Assembly (NCBI RefSeq): GCF_000378445.1
Contig: NZ_KB899698.1
Location: forward strand, 102,462 to 166,461
From: Deinococcus aquatilis DSM 23025
Lineage (GTDB): Bacteria; Deinococcota; Deinococci; Deinococcales; Deinococcaceae
Length of the DNA stretch: 64,000 nucleotides
Direction of reading: 5' to 3'
Shown: in pieces, positions 43,335-51,994 of the stretch
Numbering within the stretch: position 1 is the first letter of the stretch
How the letters are laid out: each line of letters opens with the position of its first letter
The notes under the pieces: generated by a model
Told to the model about the DNA's origin: nothing
Seen by the model: the letters and a program-made list of their open reading frames with translations, nothing else
Database searches by the model: none
Position numbers and translations under genes: made by a program

Positions 43335-43485
43335 GGGGCTAACAAGAGCAGCGCCAGACGCCATTCCAGGCATCTGGCCGTGAAGACCTGGCCTCGGTCA
43401 AGCGCGGCGAAGTGTCGATCGAGCAGCTGCACGAACGGGCGTCGGGGGAGGCCATGCAAGGCCAGACGCCGAACACGAGCGCATC

Positions 43486-43953
43486 TCACGAGCGCCTGCG
43501 CCGCTTCGGGTTACGGGATTGGAAAGGCAAAATGCCGTCACAGAGCAGGTGCAGCCATTGGCTGGTGAAGTAACCGAGCAAGGCCGTGATCACCCACGTG
43601 AGCGGGATGACGGGTGGGAAGCCGTCGAGCTGGAGGCTAAGCATCAGGGCAACCACCGGTAAGGCCCAGAGCGCGAGGTAAGCTAGGCGAATCAGCGGGC
43701 CAGAAAGATAGGTATGACTGGTTCCTCGGTGCCGACTGAGGGCGGCATACGGAGCCCAGATGAAGCGCAAGGGCCCCCAGCGGCGTCGGGCGTCGTTGAG
43801 GTGCAAATCGAGATCTGGCGTGACGAGGAGCGTGCCGAACAGGAAGGCGGCACTGAAGGCCAGGGCCGTATCGGGGTGACCGAGCCACAGGAGTGCGCCC
43901 GTGCTGGGCAGCAGGGCGCTGAGGTTCACTGAAGTATGTTGCCAGCCATGCAT
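43486..43953 (-). CDS. DUF2227-type metal-binding membrane protein, 155 aa
   Basis: Key residues of this family are present: MHGWQHTSVN with an N-terminal His, TPDLDLHLNDARRRWGPLRF, and LSRHRGTSHTYL, followed by hydrophobic helices and a late WLHLLCDG. These resemble membrane-bound metal-dependent hydrolases; the substrate is unknown. ATG 43953 lies 9 bp from a promoter element, so the longer frame to 44106 is rejected. It may belong to the pilus regulon. Confidence 0.72.
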   Translation of the reverse strand: MHGWQHTSVNLSALLPSTGALLWLGHPDTALAFSAAFLFGTLLVTPDLDLHLNDARRRWGPLRFIWAPYAALSRHRGTSHTYLSGPLIRLAYLALWALPVVALMLSLQLDGFPPVIPLTWVITALLGYFTSQWLHLLCDGILPFQSRNPKRRRRS

Positions 43954-43962
43954 GCGTTCAGG

Positions 43963-43984
43963 ATGCCGTGGCTGGGGGTGACGC
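43963..43984 (-). promoter_or_regulatory. Shared promoter element, copy 9
   Basis: The first 15 bases match the consensus exactly; the downstream half is diverged (ends GGCAT). It is 9 bp upstream of ATG 43953. Confidence 0.5.
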
Positions 43985-43990
43985 GGGGGT

Positions 43991-44653
43991 TCACATGCCG
44001 GGGTGAGCGTTCGGGTAGCGCTGCCGAAGGGCTTGGATGGGGGCGTCCAGCATGTGGACTTCCGGGCTGAGCGTGAAGTGGAGCTGTCGTTGCAGCGGGT
44101 GGCCACCCAGAACCAAGAAGTCAGGGCCCAGACACATCTGCGTTACGAAAGGGACAGAGCCGGGGTGAAACAGCAAGGCGAACAGGGTAGGCAAGGCTTC
44201 GTGGATCAGGGCGTGTTCGCAGGCGTGGAGCAGGTGTGGGAGAGCGTGTGGACTCGGGTAATGCTGCCTGAAGAGCGTGGCAGTGATATTCCAGGTGCTG
44301 GTCAAGTAAGTGATGAAGGCCTGCAAGACAGCCTGATCGAGGGCGTGGAGGTGGGCCGTGAGTTCCCGGTGGGAAATAGAAAGCCAGGGGGCAACGTGAG
44401 GATGTGGCGTGAGGGTGACGTGCTTGGTGGAGAGGGTGAGCTGGACGTGGACTGGGGTGGTGCCGAGGCGAGCGGGCACCGTGGGCCGCGCGAGCGCCAA
44501 TCCTTGCCGGAATTGTCGTGGATTCAGGGTGAGCGCGCCGTGCGGGGTGGTGAACTGAAGGCGAACAGGTGGGATGAAGTGCCGCGCATGCAGATGCACG
44601 AGGTCGAGAAAGGGAGAGGCCAGGAAGGCGTCGGTGTGGCGTTGGGCGATCAT
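43991..44653 (-). CDS. Pilin-companion protein with CLGP motif, 220 aa
   Basis: A soluble, His-rich protein. Near the C-terminus, VTQMCLGPDFLVLGGHPLQR matches LQTVCLGPELLMIGGTRGYL of the protein at 49228-49896, showing two paralogues. Each lies beside a prepilin gene, and this one overlaps its prepilin's stop by ATGA. A chaperone or regulator of its pilin is an inference. No named family is recognised. Confidence 0.62.
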   Translation of the reverse strand: MIAQRHTDAFLASPFLDLVHLHARHFIPPVRLQFTTPHGALTLNPRQFRQGLALARPTVPARLGTTPVHVQLTLSTKHVTLTPHPHVAPWLSISHRELTAHLHALDQAVLQAFITYLTSTWNITATLFRQHYPSPHALPHLLHACEHALIHEALPTLFALLFHPGSVPFVTQMCLGPDFLVLGGHPLQRQLHFTLSPEVHMLDAPIQALRQRYPNAHPGM

Positions 44654-45027
44654 GGGCGCCGGGTGACCTGGATGCCTTGCCGGGTAGCGGTGACAAGGTT
44701 GCGGCCGCCGGGATGGAAGACGGTGTACTCGAAGGTAGTGGGAAGCGTGGTCTGGGTCTGGATGGTGAGTTGTGGGGTGGCGAGGCAGGCGGGGGCGCGG
44801 GGGATGAGGGTTTGGGCGGTGGCGAAGGGTGCGGCGGGGGTGTCGAGGTGGTCGGCGATGGCGTATTGCCAGAGGGTGCGGGCGCAGATGAGGGCAGCGG
44901 CGTCGTAAGCGGGGCGTCGAGCGTTCAGGAGGTTGGGGATGAGGACGACGGCGAGGATGCCGATGATGGCGAGGATCATCAGAAGTTCAATGAGGGTGAA
45001 GGCTTGGGTGTGGCGAGGTGGGGGCAT
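44650..45027 (-). CDS. Type IV prepilin, 125 aa
   Basis: A leader MPPPRHTQA precedes FTLIELLMILAIIGILAVVL, with Glu at +5 and a 20-residue hydrophobic stem. The residue before the cleavage site is Ala rather than the usual Gly, which could lower processing. Two cysteines occur in the C-terminal part. ATG 45027 is 9 bp from the promoter element with no Shine-Dalgarno, hence probably leaderless. Confidence 0.83.
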   Translation of the reverse strand: MPPPRHTQAFTLIELLMILAIIGILAVVLIPNLLNARRPAYDAAALICARTLWQYAIADHLDTPAAPFATAQTLIPRAPACLATPQLTIQTQTTLPTTFEYTVFHPGGRNLVTATRQGIQVTRRP

Positions 45028-45036
45028 ACCTGAATG

Positions 45037-45058
45037 GTGAGGGGGCTGGGGGTGACGC
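45037..45058 (-). promoter_or_regulatory. Shared 22-bp promoter element, copy 10
   Basis: Exact commonest sequence, 9 bp before ATG 45027. A 21-bp segment at 45162-45182 further upstream is also found at 2856-2876. Confidence 0.7.
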
Positions 45059-45299
45059 GGGGGGCGTGTTCTGTTGTGAGCAGTACACGGGGTTAGAGTT
45101 CGCCTAATTCAGAAAGGCATGGAAAATGACGCCGTGCTAGACGGCAAAAAACGGGCGTGGTCACAGGAAGGCCGTGAAGGGGTGGGTAAGGGGGCTTGAG
45201 GGTTAGAACACCTGGGAATGCTTGATCATCGAGCGCCAGCCCACGCACTTTCTGGGTTGGGTGCTGCAGGAGATCTAACGAACAGATCCAGAGCAGCAG

Positions 45300-45324
45300 A
45301 AAGGGAGCCTATGCGGCTCCCTTT
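45300..45324 (-). terminator. Terminator hairpin
   Basis: A perfect 10-bp stem (AAAGGGAGCC/GGCTCCCTTT, 5-nt loop) ends 1 bp before the stop of the gene at 45326, which reads toward it. The T-run is formed by the stem itself. Confidence 0.6.
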
Positions 45325-45325
45325 T

Positions 45326-45580
45326 CTAGTCCAGGCTCTTGTCTTTGATTCGGTCACCGTCGCCGATCATGAAGGCCAAGGCGACGGCGACCGGCGTGTC
45401 GAATTCGGTGGGGACTTTGCCGTTCTTGAAGCCCTCGATGTAGGCGGCCACCATGTCGGGGAACAGCGGGCCGTGAATTTCGGGCCAGTACTCCATTTGG
45501 CTCTTGAGGCGGCGTTCAGCCAGGCGCTGAAGCACGGATTTTCCAGGGACATCAGTGAACACTTCAAGGAGGGCGCGCAT
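45326..45580 (-). CDS. Hypothetical protein, 84 aa
   Basis: A small soluble protein, mostly helical and charged (LAERRLKSQMEYWPEIHG), with no signal peptide or known motif. A terminator directly after the stop supports a real gene. No strong Shine-Dalgarno precedes ATG 45580. Confidence 0.55.
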   Translation of the reverse strand: MRALLEVFTDVPGKSVLQRLAERRLKSQMEYWPEIHGPLFPDMVAAYIEGFKNGKVPTEFDTPVAVALAFMIGDGDRIKDKSLD

Positions 45581-45765
45581 CGCTGCAGCCTAGAAAAAGA
45601 TCAGGGCTGGTGTGGGCAGAAATGAGGCAGGGTGCTCACGGAATGGGGGGTTTGTGCCCCCATTGTTTCGGCACGCTAAGGCCACAGCGCCAATGATCTG
45701 TCTGGCGAGTGATTGAGCATGACGCGCCAGCACGCGCACTTCTTGGCCCAAGTATTGGCGTCGGT

Positions 45766-45957
45766 CTAGCCGTCAAGAGGCAGAGGGAACTCGTCTTCTT
45801 GTAGCTGGTCAAGTTTGGGGATGGCCAGAGCGGCCAGCAGGATGGCGGCAACGGCGGTGGCCGCCATGGCCAAAAGGTTGCCAGTAAACAGCAGCAGCAA
45901 CGTCACCACGCTCAGCGCGCCGGCGCTGCCCATCAAGACAGAAGGGAGCACGTTCAT
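45766..45957 (-). CDS. Small membrane protein, 63 aa
   Basis: Two hydrophobic segments (about residues 4-24 and 28-48) are followed by an acidic C-terminal tail (DQLQEDEFPLPLDG). I recognise no family. It stands alone between two unrelated genes, and the call rests on composition and a plausible start. Confidence 0.45.
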   Translation of the reverse strand: MNVLPSVLMGSAGALSVVTLLLLFTGNLLAMAATAVAAILLAALAIPKLDQLQEDEFPLPLDG

Positions 45958-46158
45958 GCTCTCAGTGTGAGGTCTGGAGGCAAAATCTACCCTTCAGTCA
46001 GTCTCAAGAATGCGGGGGGTGTGGGCGCTTTTCCCCCTTCTTTTTTTAGTACTAAACCGATTAGGAAAGATCCTCTCCGCATATCAAGTTTTTTAAGACC
46101 TCTCGCACTTCGCTTTCCCTGCTCATCCCACGTCAGCATCCAAGCCCCACCCTGAAGC

Positions 46159-47112
46159 ATGCTGAAGTCCGTCGTCATTCAGACTAGTCTTGTCCTGATG
46201 TGTCAGGGACTGACGGCCTCGGCCCAGTCTCTCGCTGCTCCTCCGGCTGTTTCCTCCCTGCGCACTCAACCCCAAGACATCAACCCGTTCCCAGGGACTG
46301 AAGAGCAGTTGCATGAAAGGTATCCGGAGTACATCGGCTTCGAGGTCTACGGTGGCACGCTGTACCTAGCGGTCAACTCCACTGATCCTGTGGTTCGTCT
46401 CCAGATTCTGAGGGCAGTTCAGGCGGGTCACGCCTCATTTCTTCAGGTGCTCGGTGCACAGCCAGGTCAGGTTCGCTTCCTTCAGGGCAGCCGGGTGGAG
46501 TTTCTGGCGGTAGCCTATGAGGCGCTTAAGGCTGTCCGAGGCCAGACCTTCTCTCAGTCAGGATCCAGACTTGAACGGTTGGTCTTTGGGTTACGGGATC
46601 CTTCTCAACGGGATGAAGCCGAAGCCGTCTTTCGCGCTGCTGGTGTGCCGCTCGATGCGGTGGTGATCGTGACCGTGCCTCCTCACGCTTTGCCCACGGG
46701 ACCAGCCTTGAACGCACCTCTGGAAGCGAAGCTGAGCCTCCCTGCCACCGTTCGGCAAGGTCAACACCTGCCGATCTCACTGATCGTACGGAACACTGGC
46801 TCAAGCGTGGTGGCGTTTGAACATGGTGCCTGCGACTTCCACATGGAGATTCGGAGGCTTGCCACGAAGGAGATTGTTCTCCCCGTACCTTCAATGGAGG
46901 TCTGTATCTCCATTGGCTACCAAGCGAGCTTTCAACCGGGGCAGAGCAAGACGTTAGCTTCGGGTCAATGGAAGGTGGAGACAATGGATTGGAAGACGCT
47001 GCCGCCAGGTGAATATGAACTCCGTGCGACCTTTGGAGCGCTCTTTGGGGTCGGCTCTCCTCAGCCCTATCTCTTGCCCGCTCCAGTCAAATTCAGGGTG
47101 CTAAGGCGATAG
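46159..47112 (+). CDS. Exported protein with BsuPI-like C-terminal domain, 317 aa
   Basis: A signal peptide (MLKSVVIQTSLVLMCQGLTA) is followed by a ~150-residue domain and a C-terminal Ig-like domain (PISLIVRNTGSSVVAFEHGA, later LPPGEYELRATF). The latter resembles intracellular proteinase inhibitor (BsuPI) or copper-chaperone-like beta sandwiches. It lies alone, with an AT-rich upstream region (46020-46110) that may hold its promoter. The function is not clear. Confidence 0.6.
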   Translation: MLKSVVIQTSLVLMCQGLTASAQSLAAPPAVSSLRTQPQDINPFPGTEEQLHERYPEYIGFEVYGGTLYLAVNSTDPVVRLQILRAVQAGHASFLQVLGAQPGQVRFLQGSRVEFLAVAYEALKAVRGQTFSQSGSRLERLVFGLRDPSQRDEAEAVFRAAGVPLDAVVIVTVPPHALPTGPALNAPLEAKLSLPATVRQGQHLPISLIVRNTGSSVVAFEHGACDFHMEIRRLATKEIVLPVPSMEVCISIGYQASFQPGQSKTLASGQWKVETMDWKTLPPGEYELRATFGALFGVGSPQPYLLPAPVKFRVLRR

Positions 47113-47298
47113 AGGATACAGAGCAAAAGAGGGATCTCGAAACGGAGATAGGTTGACTTTTAGCTAAGCGACGCCTTCCCAGCTCCCAATTTTGGCCCGA
47201 ATTTTTCTCTATCCCGTGGTACTAATCTTGTTTAGTTCTAATTACCCCCAAGCCACGCGCCACCCCCCACCGCGTCAACTCAACAGGAACCAACAACT

Positions 47299-47529
47299 CA
47301 GTGCCGAGCGCCCGCCACCTTCAACCCCTGCGTGAACGCACGTAAGCGCTCCAGACTCACCTGCGGCTCGGCCACTTCCAACTCCACCTCACGTCGTTGC
47401 GGCGCTAGAGCATCCTGAGCATCCGCGGGCGCGCAGGCACTCCACTCCAGACCGCACGCAGCCTCCAGGGTGGTCCAGTTGGGTATTCCTGGATTCGACT
47501 GCGTCCTTCCTTGAAGAGGCGCGCCTGGC
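47299..47529 (-). pseudogene. Probable 3' remnant of a lost gene
   Basis: A protein-like frame of about 75 codons, ending EVAEPQVSLERLRAFTQGLK and a few more residues, has no start codon before an upstream stop. It looks like the C-terminal piece of a truncated gene. The rest of the 493-bp gap between 47113 and 47605 holds only the hairpin at 47531-47574. Confidence 0.3.
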
Positions 47530-47530
47530 T

Positions 47531-47574
47531 ATGCCATGAAGAAGCCGCCCTTAGGGGCGGCTTCTTCATGGCAT
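47531..47574 (-). terminator. Long perfect hairpin after the pilin triplet
   Basis: A perfect 20-bp stem with a 4-nt TTAG loop lies 31 bp past the stop of the last pilin. It acts as a terminator in the minus direction but is unusually long and perfect for one, so an RNA-processing or stabilising role is also possible. Confidence 0.65.
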
Positions 47575-47605
47575 CAACGTACTCACTCAGCCCACTGGGC
47601 GTTGC

Positions 47606-48067
47606 TCACCATTTGAAGACGCGGTTCAGCCGTGAGCCGCTCGCCGCTGTTCCGTCTTTCTTGTTGTAGAGCAAGTAGCCTGTGCCACTGGGATGAAACA
47701 CCTGAAAGGCAAAATTGTCTGCAGCCACGGAGACGCCATTCCCGACGGTGGCGGCGGGATTGTTGGCTGGGGCCGAATCAATGGCGACTTTGACGTTTTG
47801 GGCGGTGCAGGCTTCTTGCACGTCTTCGCCGAGGCTGGCGACGGGGCTGATGTAGGCCCCACCTTCGGCTTTGAGCGACAATTGAGCGGTCACGATGGCG
47901 CGGCCGCATTGTGCCGCGGCGAGATCGAAGGGACGCTTCTGAGCCCCTGCAAACGTGGGAATCAAAATAGTCGCCAAGACAGCAATAATGGCGATCACGA
48001 TTAAGAGTTCAATCAAGGTAAACCCTTGAGTGTGGACGGGTGGTGTACGACGGGATGGGGATAGCAT
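47606..48067 (-). CDS. Type IV prepilin, third of a tandem triplet, 153 aa
   Basis: Leader ending TQG, then FTLIELLIVIAIIAVLATIL. It shares AGAQKRP, QCGRAIVTAQ, LGEDVQEAC and VFHPSGTGY with the two upstream pilins. ATG 48067 has AGGAG in front; the frame to 48202 is not used. The DNA is also similar to its neighbours, so the triplet arose by tandem duplication. Probable minor or variant pilin subunit. Confidence 0.85.
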   Translation of the reverse strand: MLSPSRRTPPVHTQGFTLIELLIVIAIIAVLATILIPTFAGAQKRPFDLAAAQCGRAIVTAQLSLKAEGGAYISPVASLGEDVQEACTAQNVKVAIDSAPANNPAATVGNGVSVAADNFAFQVFHPSGTGYLLYNKKDGTAASGSRLNRVFKW

Positions 48068-48186
48068 GAGCACTCCTGGGGGAAATTGAAATAGGCTGAC
48101 GTGGGGCGGTGAGCAGTATTCGTCACGCAGTGTCCACACTGCGTGACTGGGGCTTGCTCGAATGACAGGCTGCACGAGCCTCATCC

Positions 48187-48660
48187 TCAGCTCCCGTTCC
48201 ATTTGAACAGGCGATTCAAGCGGTCGCCTCCCGTCTGTGGCGTCGGGGAATTCCGCCAGTAGCGGTAAAACCCACTGCCATTCGGATGGTAGACCCGGAA
48301 CGCAAAGTCGTCGACGTTCCCGCTCATCACCATGGGGGTCGTCGCCGCCGGATCTGACACGATCCCACTGTGAATATCAATGCGAAGACCGGCAGTCTGA
48401 CAGACCTCCTGCACGTCCTCACCCAGCGCCGGGAGCGTGGTGCTGTAGGTGCCGCGCTCCAGCTTGGAGGTCTGCTGCGCCGTCACAATGGCGCGCCCGC
48501 ATTGCAACGCGGCTACATCGTACGGGCGCTTTTGTGCCCCCGCGAAGGTGGGAATGAGAATCGCCGCCAGGACAGCAATAATGGCGATCACGATCAATAA
48601 TTCGATCAACGTGAAGCCTTGAGTCGAGGTGACTGGTCTGGAACAGTGTAGGGGGGTCAT
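48187..48660 (-). CDS. Type IV prepilin, second of a tandem triplet, 157 aa
   Basis: Leader ending TQG, then FTLIELLIVIAIIAVLAAIL and the shared AGAQKRPYDVAALQCGRAIV block. Cysteines in QCGRA and VCQTA may form a disulphide. AAGGAG lies 8 nt before ATG 48660. It differs from the other two mainly in the middle and C-terminal segment, as expected if each subunit makes different surface contacts. Confidence 0.85.
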   Translation of the reverse strand: MTPLHCSRPVTSTQGFTLIELLIVIAIIAVLAAILIPTFAGAQKRPYDVAALQCGRAIVTAQQTSKLERGTYSTTLPALGEDVQEVCQTAGLRIDIHSGIVSDPAATTPMVMSGNVDDFAFRVYHPNGSGFYRYWRNSPTPQTGGDRLNRLFKWNGS

Positions 48661-48699
48661 GCGGGCTCCTTCAAGGGCAACTCAGGGTCGGAATGGATT

Positions 48700-49140
48700 T
48701 CAGTACGGGTTTTTGCCGAACTTGATGCCGTCGAGGGGGCTGGTGTAGTACGCAGCCGTGCCCCCGGGATGCCATACCCAGTACGCGACGCTGTTGCCGT
48801 TCGCGGTGATGGTGCCGTCGCCAACAGTGGCGGCTTTTGGGGTAGCGCCCGCGTACTGGCGGACCTGCACGCCTTGGCCCGCACACACTTCTGAGACGTC
48901 CTCGCCCAGCAAGCTGACGTTGTTGGGAGACGTGCCGGCTTGAAGACGGTACGGGCCCACGGCGGTCAGAATGGCGCGGGCGCATTGGATAGCGGCCACA
49001 TCCCGAGGGCGTTTTTGCGCGCCGGAGAACGTAGGGATGAGGACGGCGGCGAGGACGGCAATAATGGCGATCACGATCAATAATTCGATCAGCGTGAAGC
49101 CGGACGTGTGCTGGGTGGATGGGGGGCGAGACTGGATCAT
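48700..49140 (-). CDS. Type IV prepilin, first of a tandem triplet, 146 aa
   Basis: The leader ends TSG and is followed by FTLIELLIVIAIIAVLAAVL. It carries the same SGAQKRP and LGEDVSEVC blocks and ends in a YW-WHPGGTAAYY segment like the others. AAGGAG precedes ATG 49140. The promoter element at 49179-49200 leaves a leader of about 29 nt and should drive all three pilins. Confidence 0.85.
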   Translation of the reverse strand: MIQSRPPSTQHTSGFTLIELLIVIAIIAVLAAVLIPTFSGAQKRPRDVAAIQCARAILTAVGPYRLQAGTSPNNVSLLGEDVSEVCAGQGVQVRQYAGATPKAATVGDGTITANGNSVAYWVWHPGGTAAYYTSPLDGIKFGKNPY

Positions 49141-49178
49141 ACGGAACTCCTTGTCGGCGGTTGAGCCGTGCTTGTACG

Positions 49179-49200
49179 GTGAAGGGGCTGGGGGTGACGC
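49179..49200 (-). promoter_or_regulatory. Shared 22-bp promoter element, copy 11 (pilin triplet)
   Basis: Same sequence as the copy at 2787-2808, 38 bp upstream of the first pilin ATG, which has its own Shine-Dalgarno. Confidence 0.68.
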
Positions 49201-49227
49201 GGGTGTCCATCCCCCCGCTGGGGGTAA

Positions 49228-49896
49228 TTACGGCAGGCTGAACAACCGCCGTAATTCGTTGGAAGGCCCGGTCAAGGGCAGGTGATCCGCCGAGGTGGTG
49301 GCCGTCAGGTAACCCCGAGTGCCGCCGATCATCAGCAGCTCGGGACCGAGACAGACGGTCTGCAAGAAGGGTTGGCCTGAGCTGATGGCCGCGATGACAC
49401 TCTTGACGGCTTCTGGGAACTGGGCCTGCCTGAAGGTAGAGAGCAGGGCGCCGGCCTGATTGGGGAGGTCGTTCAGGCGCACCGTCCAGCCTTGCAAGAA
49501 GGTGCGGCATTCTTGCTGGCGGAGGCCGTCCAGGTCGCGCAAGAGGCCGTTCACGATCCCGATGGGCAGTTCACCGAAGGACTGCGTGGGTGGCTGAGAA
49601 GTGTCACCGGGTTCGGACGTCGGCCAGAACTGGATGAAGTGCGTGCCCAGGCGAGCGGTGAGGGGAATGGCGGTGGCGGGGAGGCGCTGCGAGACGATGG
49701 TGGCTTGGGATGCCCCGAGGGTGAGGCGGGGCGAAACGCCGGCGGTGACCGGCTGGCCGTCCAGCGCTGAACGGAGGTCGGGGGCGCTGAGGGTGAGGGT
49801 ATGCGTGTTGGTGTGGAACTGGGCGTACTGCTGGACAGGCCAGAGGTGATCGAGGGCGGCAGTGAGGGGGTCAGCGGGGAACAGGGGTGAAGTCAT
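49228..49896 (-). CDS. Pilin-companion protein with CLGP motif, 222 aa
   Basis: Paralogue of the protein at 43991-44653, sharing the C-terminal CLGPELLMIGG segment and overall length. It is encoded just upstream of the pilin triplet. ATG 49896 follows AAGGAG and lies 40 bp below a promoter element; the frame to 49971 runs through that element and is rejected. No signal peptide or membrane segment is present. Function unknown. Confidence 0.62.
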   Translation of the reverse strand: MTSPLFPADPLTAALDHLWPVQQYAQFHTNTHTLTLSAPDLRSALDGQPVTAGVSPRLTLGASQATIVSQRLPATAIPLTARLGTHFIQFWPTSEPGDTSQPPTQSFGELPIGIVNGLLRDLDGLRQQECRTFLQGWTVRLNDLPNQAGALLSTFRQAQFPEAVKSVIAAISSGQPFLQTVCLGPELLMIGGTRGYLTATTSADHLPLTGPSNELRRLFSLP

Positions 49897-49936
49897 GGTG
49901 GGTGTCGTCTCCTTCGGGTGTGGCCCGGTCTTCAGA

Positions 49937-49958
49937 GTGAGGGGGCTGGGGGTGACGC
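49937..49958 (-). promoter_or_regulatory. Shared 22-bp promoter element, copy 12
   Basis: Exact commonest sequence, 40 bp before ATG 49896, which has a Shine-Dalgarno. The predicted leader is about 31 nt. Confidence 0.68.
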
Positions 49959-49967
49959 GGCTTGTGG

Positions 49968-51986
49968 TCAAGCCCGCAAGAGGTCAAGCAACCGGGAGTG
50001 CTTTGGGGGTGTGGGGGTTTCGGCGGCCCACCCCCAGGCCTGCCGGGAACCGCACGCGATCAGACTCTCCTTGGCGCGGGTGACAGCGGTGTACGCGAGT
50101 TGCCGGGTGAGCAGGAGTTCGTGGTCTTCGCTGAGGACGACGATGACGTGCGGCCATTCACTGCCTTGGGCGCGGTGGATGGTGATGGCATACGCGGGGG
50201 TGAGGAAGGGCAGATCCAGCGTGCTGAACAGGCGGGGTTCACCTTCGACCAAGCAGTGCACTTCGAGGGCTTGTTTCTTTTTCGCGTTGGCGGGGACGAT
50301 GTGTTCGACCTGTCCGGTCATGCCGTTCATCAGGCCGCTGGCGTGGTTGTTCTTGGTGATCAGGAGTGGATCACCGACACGCAAGAGGCCACCTGGGGTC
50401 TTGAGGCCACCTTCGCCGGGATTCAGGGCCGCTTGTAAAGCAGCGTTGAGGGCGATGACCCCGAGCGGCCCGGTTTTGCCTGCGGTGAGCACCATGGGTC
50501 GGGCGCCCCTGCTAGCGAGCTGGGCGACGTCATCTGCTCCCTGAGCGGCATGAAAGGGCACGCCGGTTCGATTTGGGGCTTCCCCACTGATGAGCTGTTG
50601 TGCGAGCTTGAGGATGGGACTGCCTGCGGCCTGCCGTTGGGTTTGGGTCAACCGAGCGGTGGGGACAGTTTGAATGAGGGCAGCGAGGGGAAAGCCCGGA
50701 TCAATCGGGGGCAATTGGTCTTCGTCGCCGACGAGAATGACGCGAGTACCGGCTTCAAGGCAGTGCAGGAAGGCGCTCAAGAGTTCGCTACTGCACATGC
50801 TGATTTCATCCAGGATGAAGACTTGCCCGAGCAAGCCCTTGCGGTGAAAGGTCTTGCCGTCTGACTTCAATAAGCGGTGCAGGGTGGTGGCGGGGCGGCC
50901 CGTGCTTTGGGTCATGCGAAAGGCTGCCTTCCCGGTGGGTGCGCAGAGGATCGGGGTGAGCCCAGCCTGTTCAAAGGAGTCGATGATGGCTTTGAGCGTG
51001 GTGGTCTTCCCTGTTCCGGGGCCGCCAGTCAGCACCATCAGGCCGGAACGTAAAGCGTGGTGAACGGCGTGCGCTTGTTCGGCGGTGAGGTGTGCGGGAA
51101 CCTGGGCTGGGAGGGGGGCGACATCGGTGGCTAAGAGCCGAGCGACATCGCGGGCGAGGCGGCGTTCAACCTGGTACCAAGCGGGGTGGTAGAGCGCGTT
51201 CCCCACCGGAACAGCCATGTTGGAGTTGACGGCCTCCAGGCAAGCGGTCTCAATCTCCATTTCATCTAGGGCATGTTCGTCGCGCAGGACGCCGGCGAGG
51301 TCACGGCGACTCAGGCAGGTGTGCCCGTGCTGAGTGGCGGCCTGCTGCAGCGTCACCCCGACGAGGGCGGCATTTCTTCTGGGATTGAAGAGGCTCAGGC
51401 CCGCGCGTTTGGCCGCGTCATCGAGGACGGGTAACGGGGTGCCGAGTAAAACGGCGTGATACGGGTGGGCAGCCAGGAAGGTTGGCGCGGCGGCCCCATG
51501 TCGGTACAGCAGCGGCCACGCGTGTTCTGGTGGCAAGCCTTGGACAGCGAGCTGGGTCATAGCGACATACAGGCGGTGTTTATTGCGCGCGAATTTGCTC
51601 AGTGACCGGGCCGCGCTGGGCGAGACACCTTTGGTGTGTCGCAACACCCCGGGATGGGTGCGGATGGTGTCATGCGTGTCGTCGCCGAACGCGGCAACGG
51701 CGGCAGCTGCAGCAGCGCCACCCAAGCCGGGGGCACGGGTATAGAACGTGAAGGCGATCTCGCGGGCGGGAATCAAGCGTTCGGCGTGCTGAAGATCCAG
51801 GCTGCCGTTGCGGTTCAAGGTGCCAGTGACCTTCAGGGTGGCGCCCCGCGTGACGGGCGGCAGAGGGCCGTAGACGAGGAGATGAGTGAGACTGCTGAGC
51901 AAGAGTTCAGCGCCGGTGGAGGTGGGGGTGTGCCAGGAACGCAGGACGCGGCCCGTGTGCGTGACGGGCGAGTCGGGCAGGGTCAT
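49968..51986 (-). CDS. recD2: RecD2-type SF1B DNA helicase, 672 aa
   Basis: The N-terminal OB-like and helix-hairpin-helix region (~1-310) is followed by two helicase lobes: Walker A VLTGGPGTGKTTTLKA (~330), motif II FILDEISMCSSEL, motif III ILVGDEDQLPPIDPG, and motif VI TIHRAQGSEWPHVIVVL. RecD2 is a 5'-3' single-strand DNA translocase seen in D. radiodurans, where it takes part in repair and in handling incoming DNA. This copy is somewhat shorter than the chromosomal type (~715 aa) and is preceded 8 bp upstream by the pilus promoter element. Confidence 0.88.
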   Translation of the reverse strand: MTLPDSPVTHTGRVLRSWHTPTSTGAELLLSSLTHLLVYGPLPPVTRGATLKVTGTLNRNGSLDLQHAERLIPAREIAFTFYTRAPGLGGAAAAAAVAAFGDDTHDTIRTHPGVLRHTKGVSPSAARSLSKFARNKHRLYVAMTQLAVQGLPPEHAWPLLYRHGAAAPTFLAAHPYHAVLLGTPLPVLDDAAKRAGLSLFNPRRNAALVGVTLQQAATQHGHTCLSRRDLAGVLRDEHALDEMEIETACLEAVNSNMAVPVGNALYHPAWYQVERRLARDVARLLATDVAPLPAQVPAHLTAEQAHAVHHALRSGLMVLTGGPGTGKTTTLKAIIDSFEQAGLTPILCAPTGKAAFRMTQSTGRPATTLHRLLKSDGKTFHRKGLLGQVFILDEISMCSSELLSAFLHCLEAGTRVILVGDEDQLPPIDPGFPLAALIQTVPTARLTQTQRQAAGSPILKLAQQLISGEAPNRTGVPFHAAQGADDVAQLASRGARPMVLTAGKTGPLGVIALNAALQAALNPGEGGLKTPGGLLRVGDPLLITKNNHASGLMNGMTGQVEHIVPANAKKKQALEVHCLVEGEPRLFSTLDLPFLTPAYAITIHRAQGSEWPHVIVVLSEDHELLLTRQLAYTAVTRAKESLIACGSRQAWGWAAETPTPPKHSRLLDLLRA

Positions 51987-51994
51987 GCTTCAGG

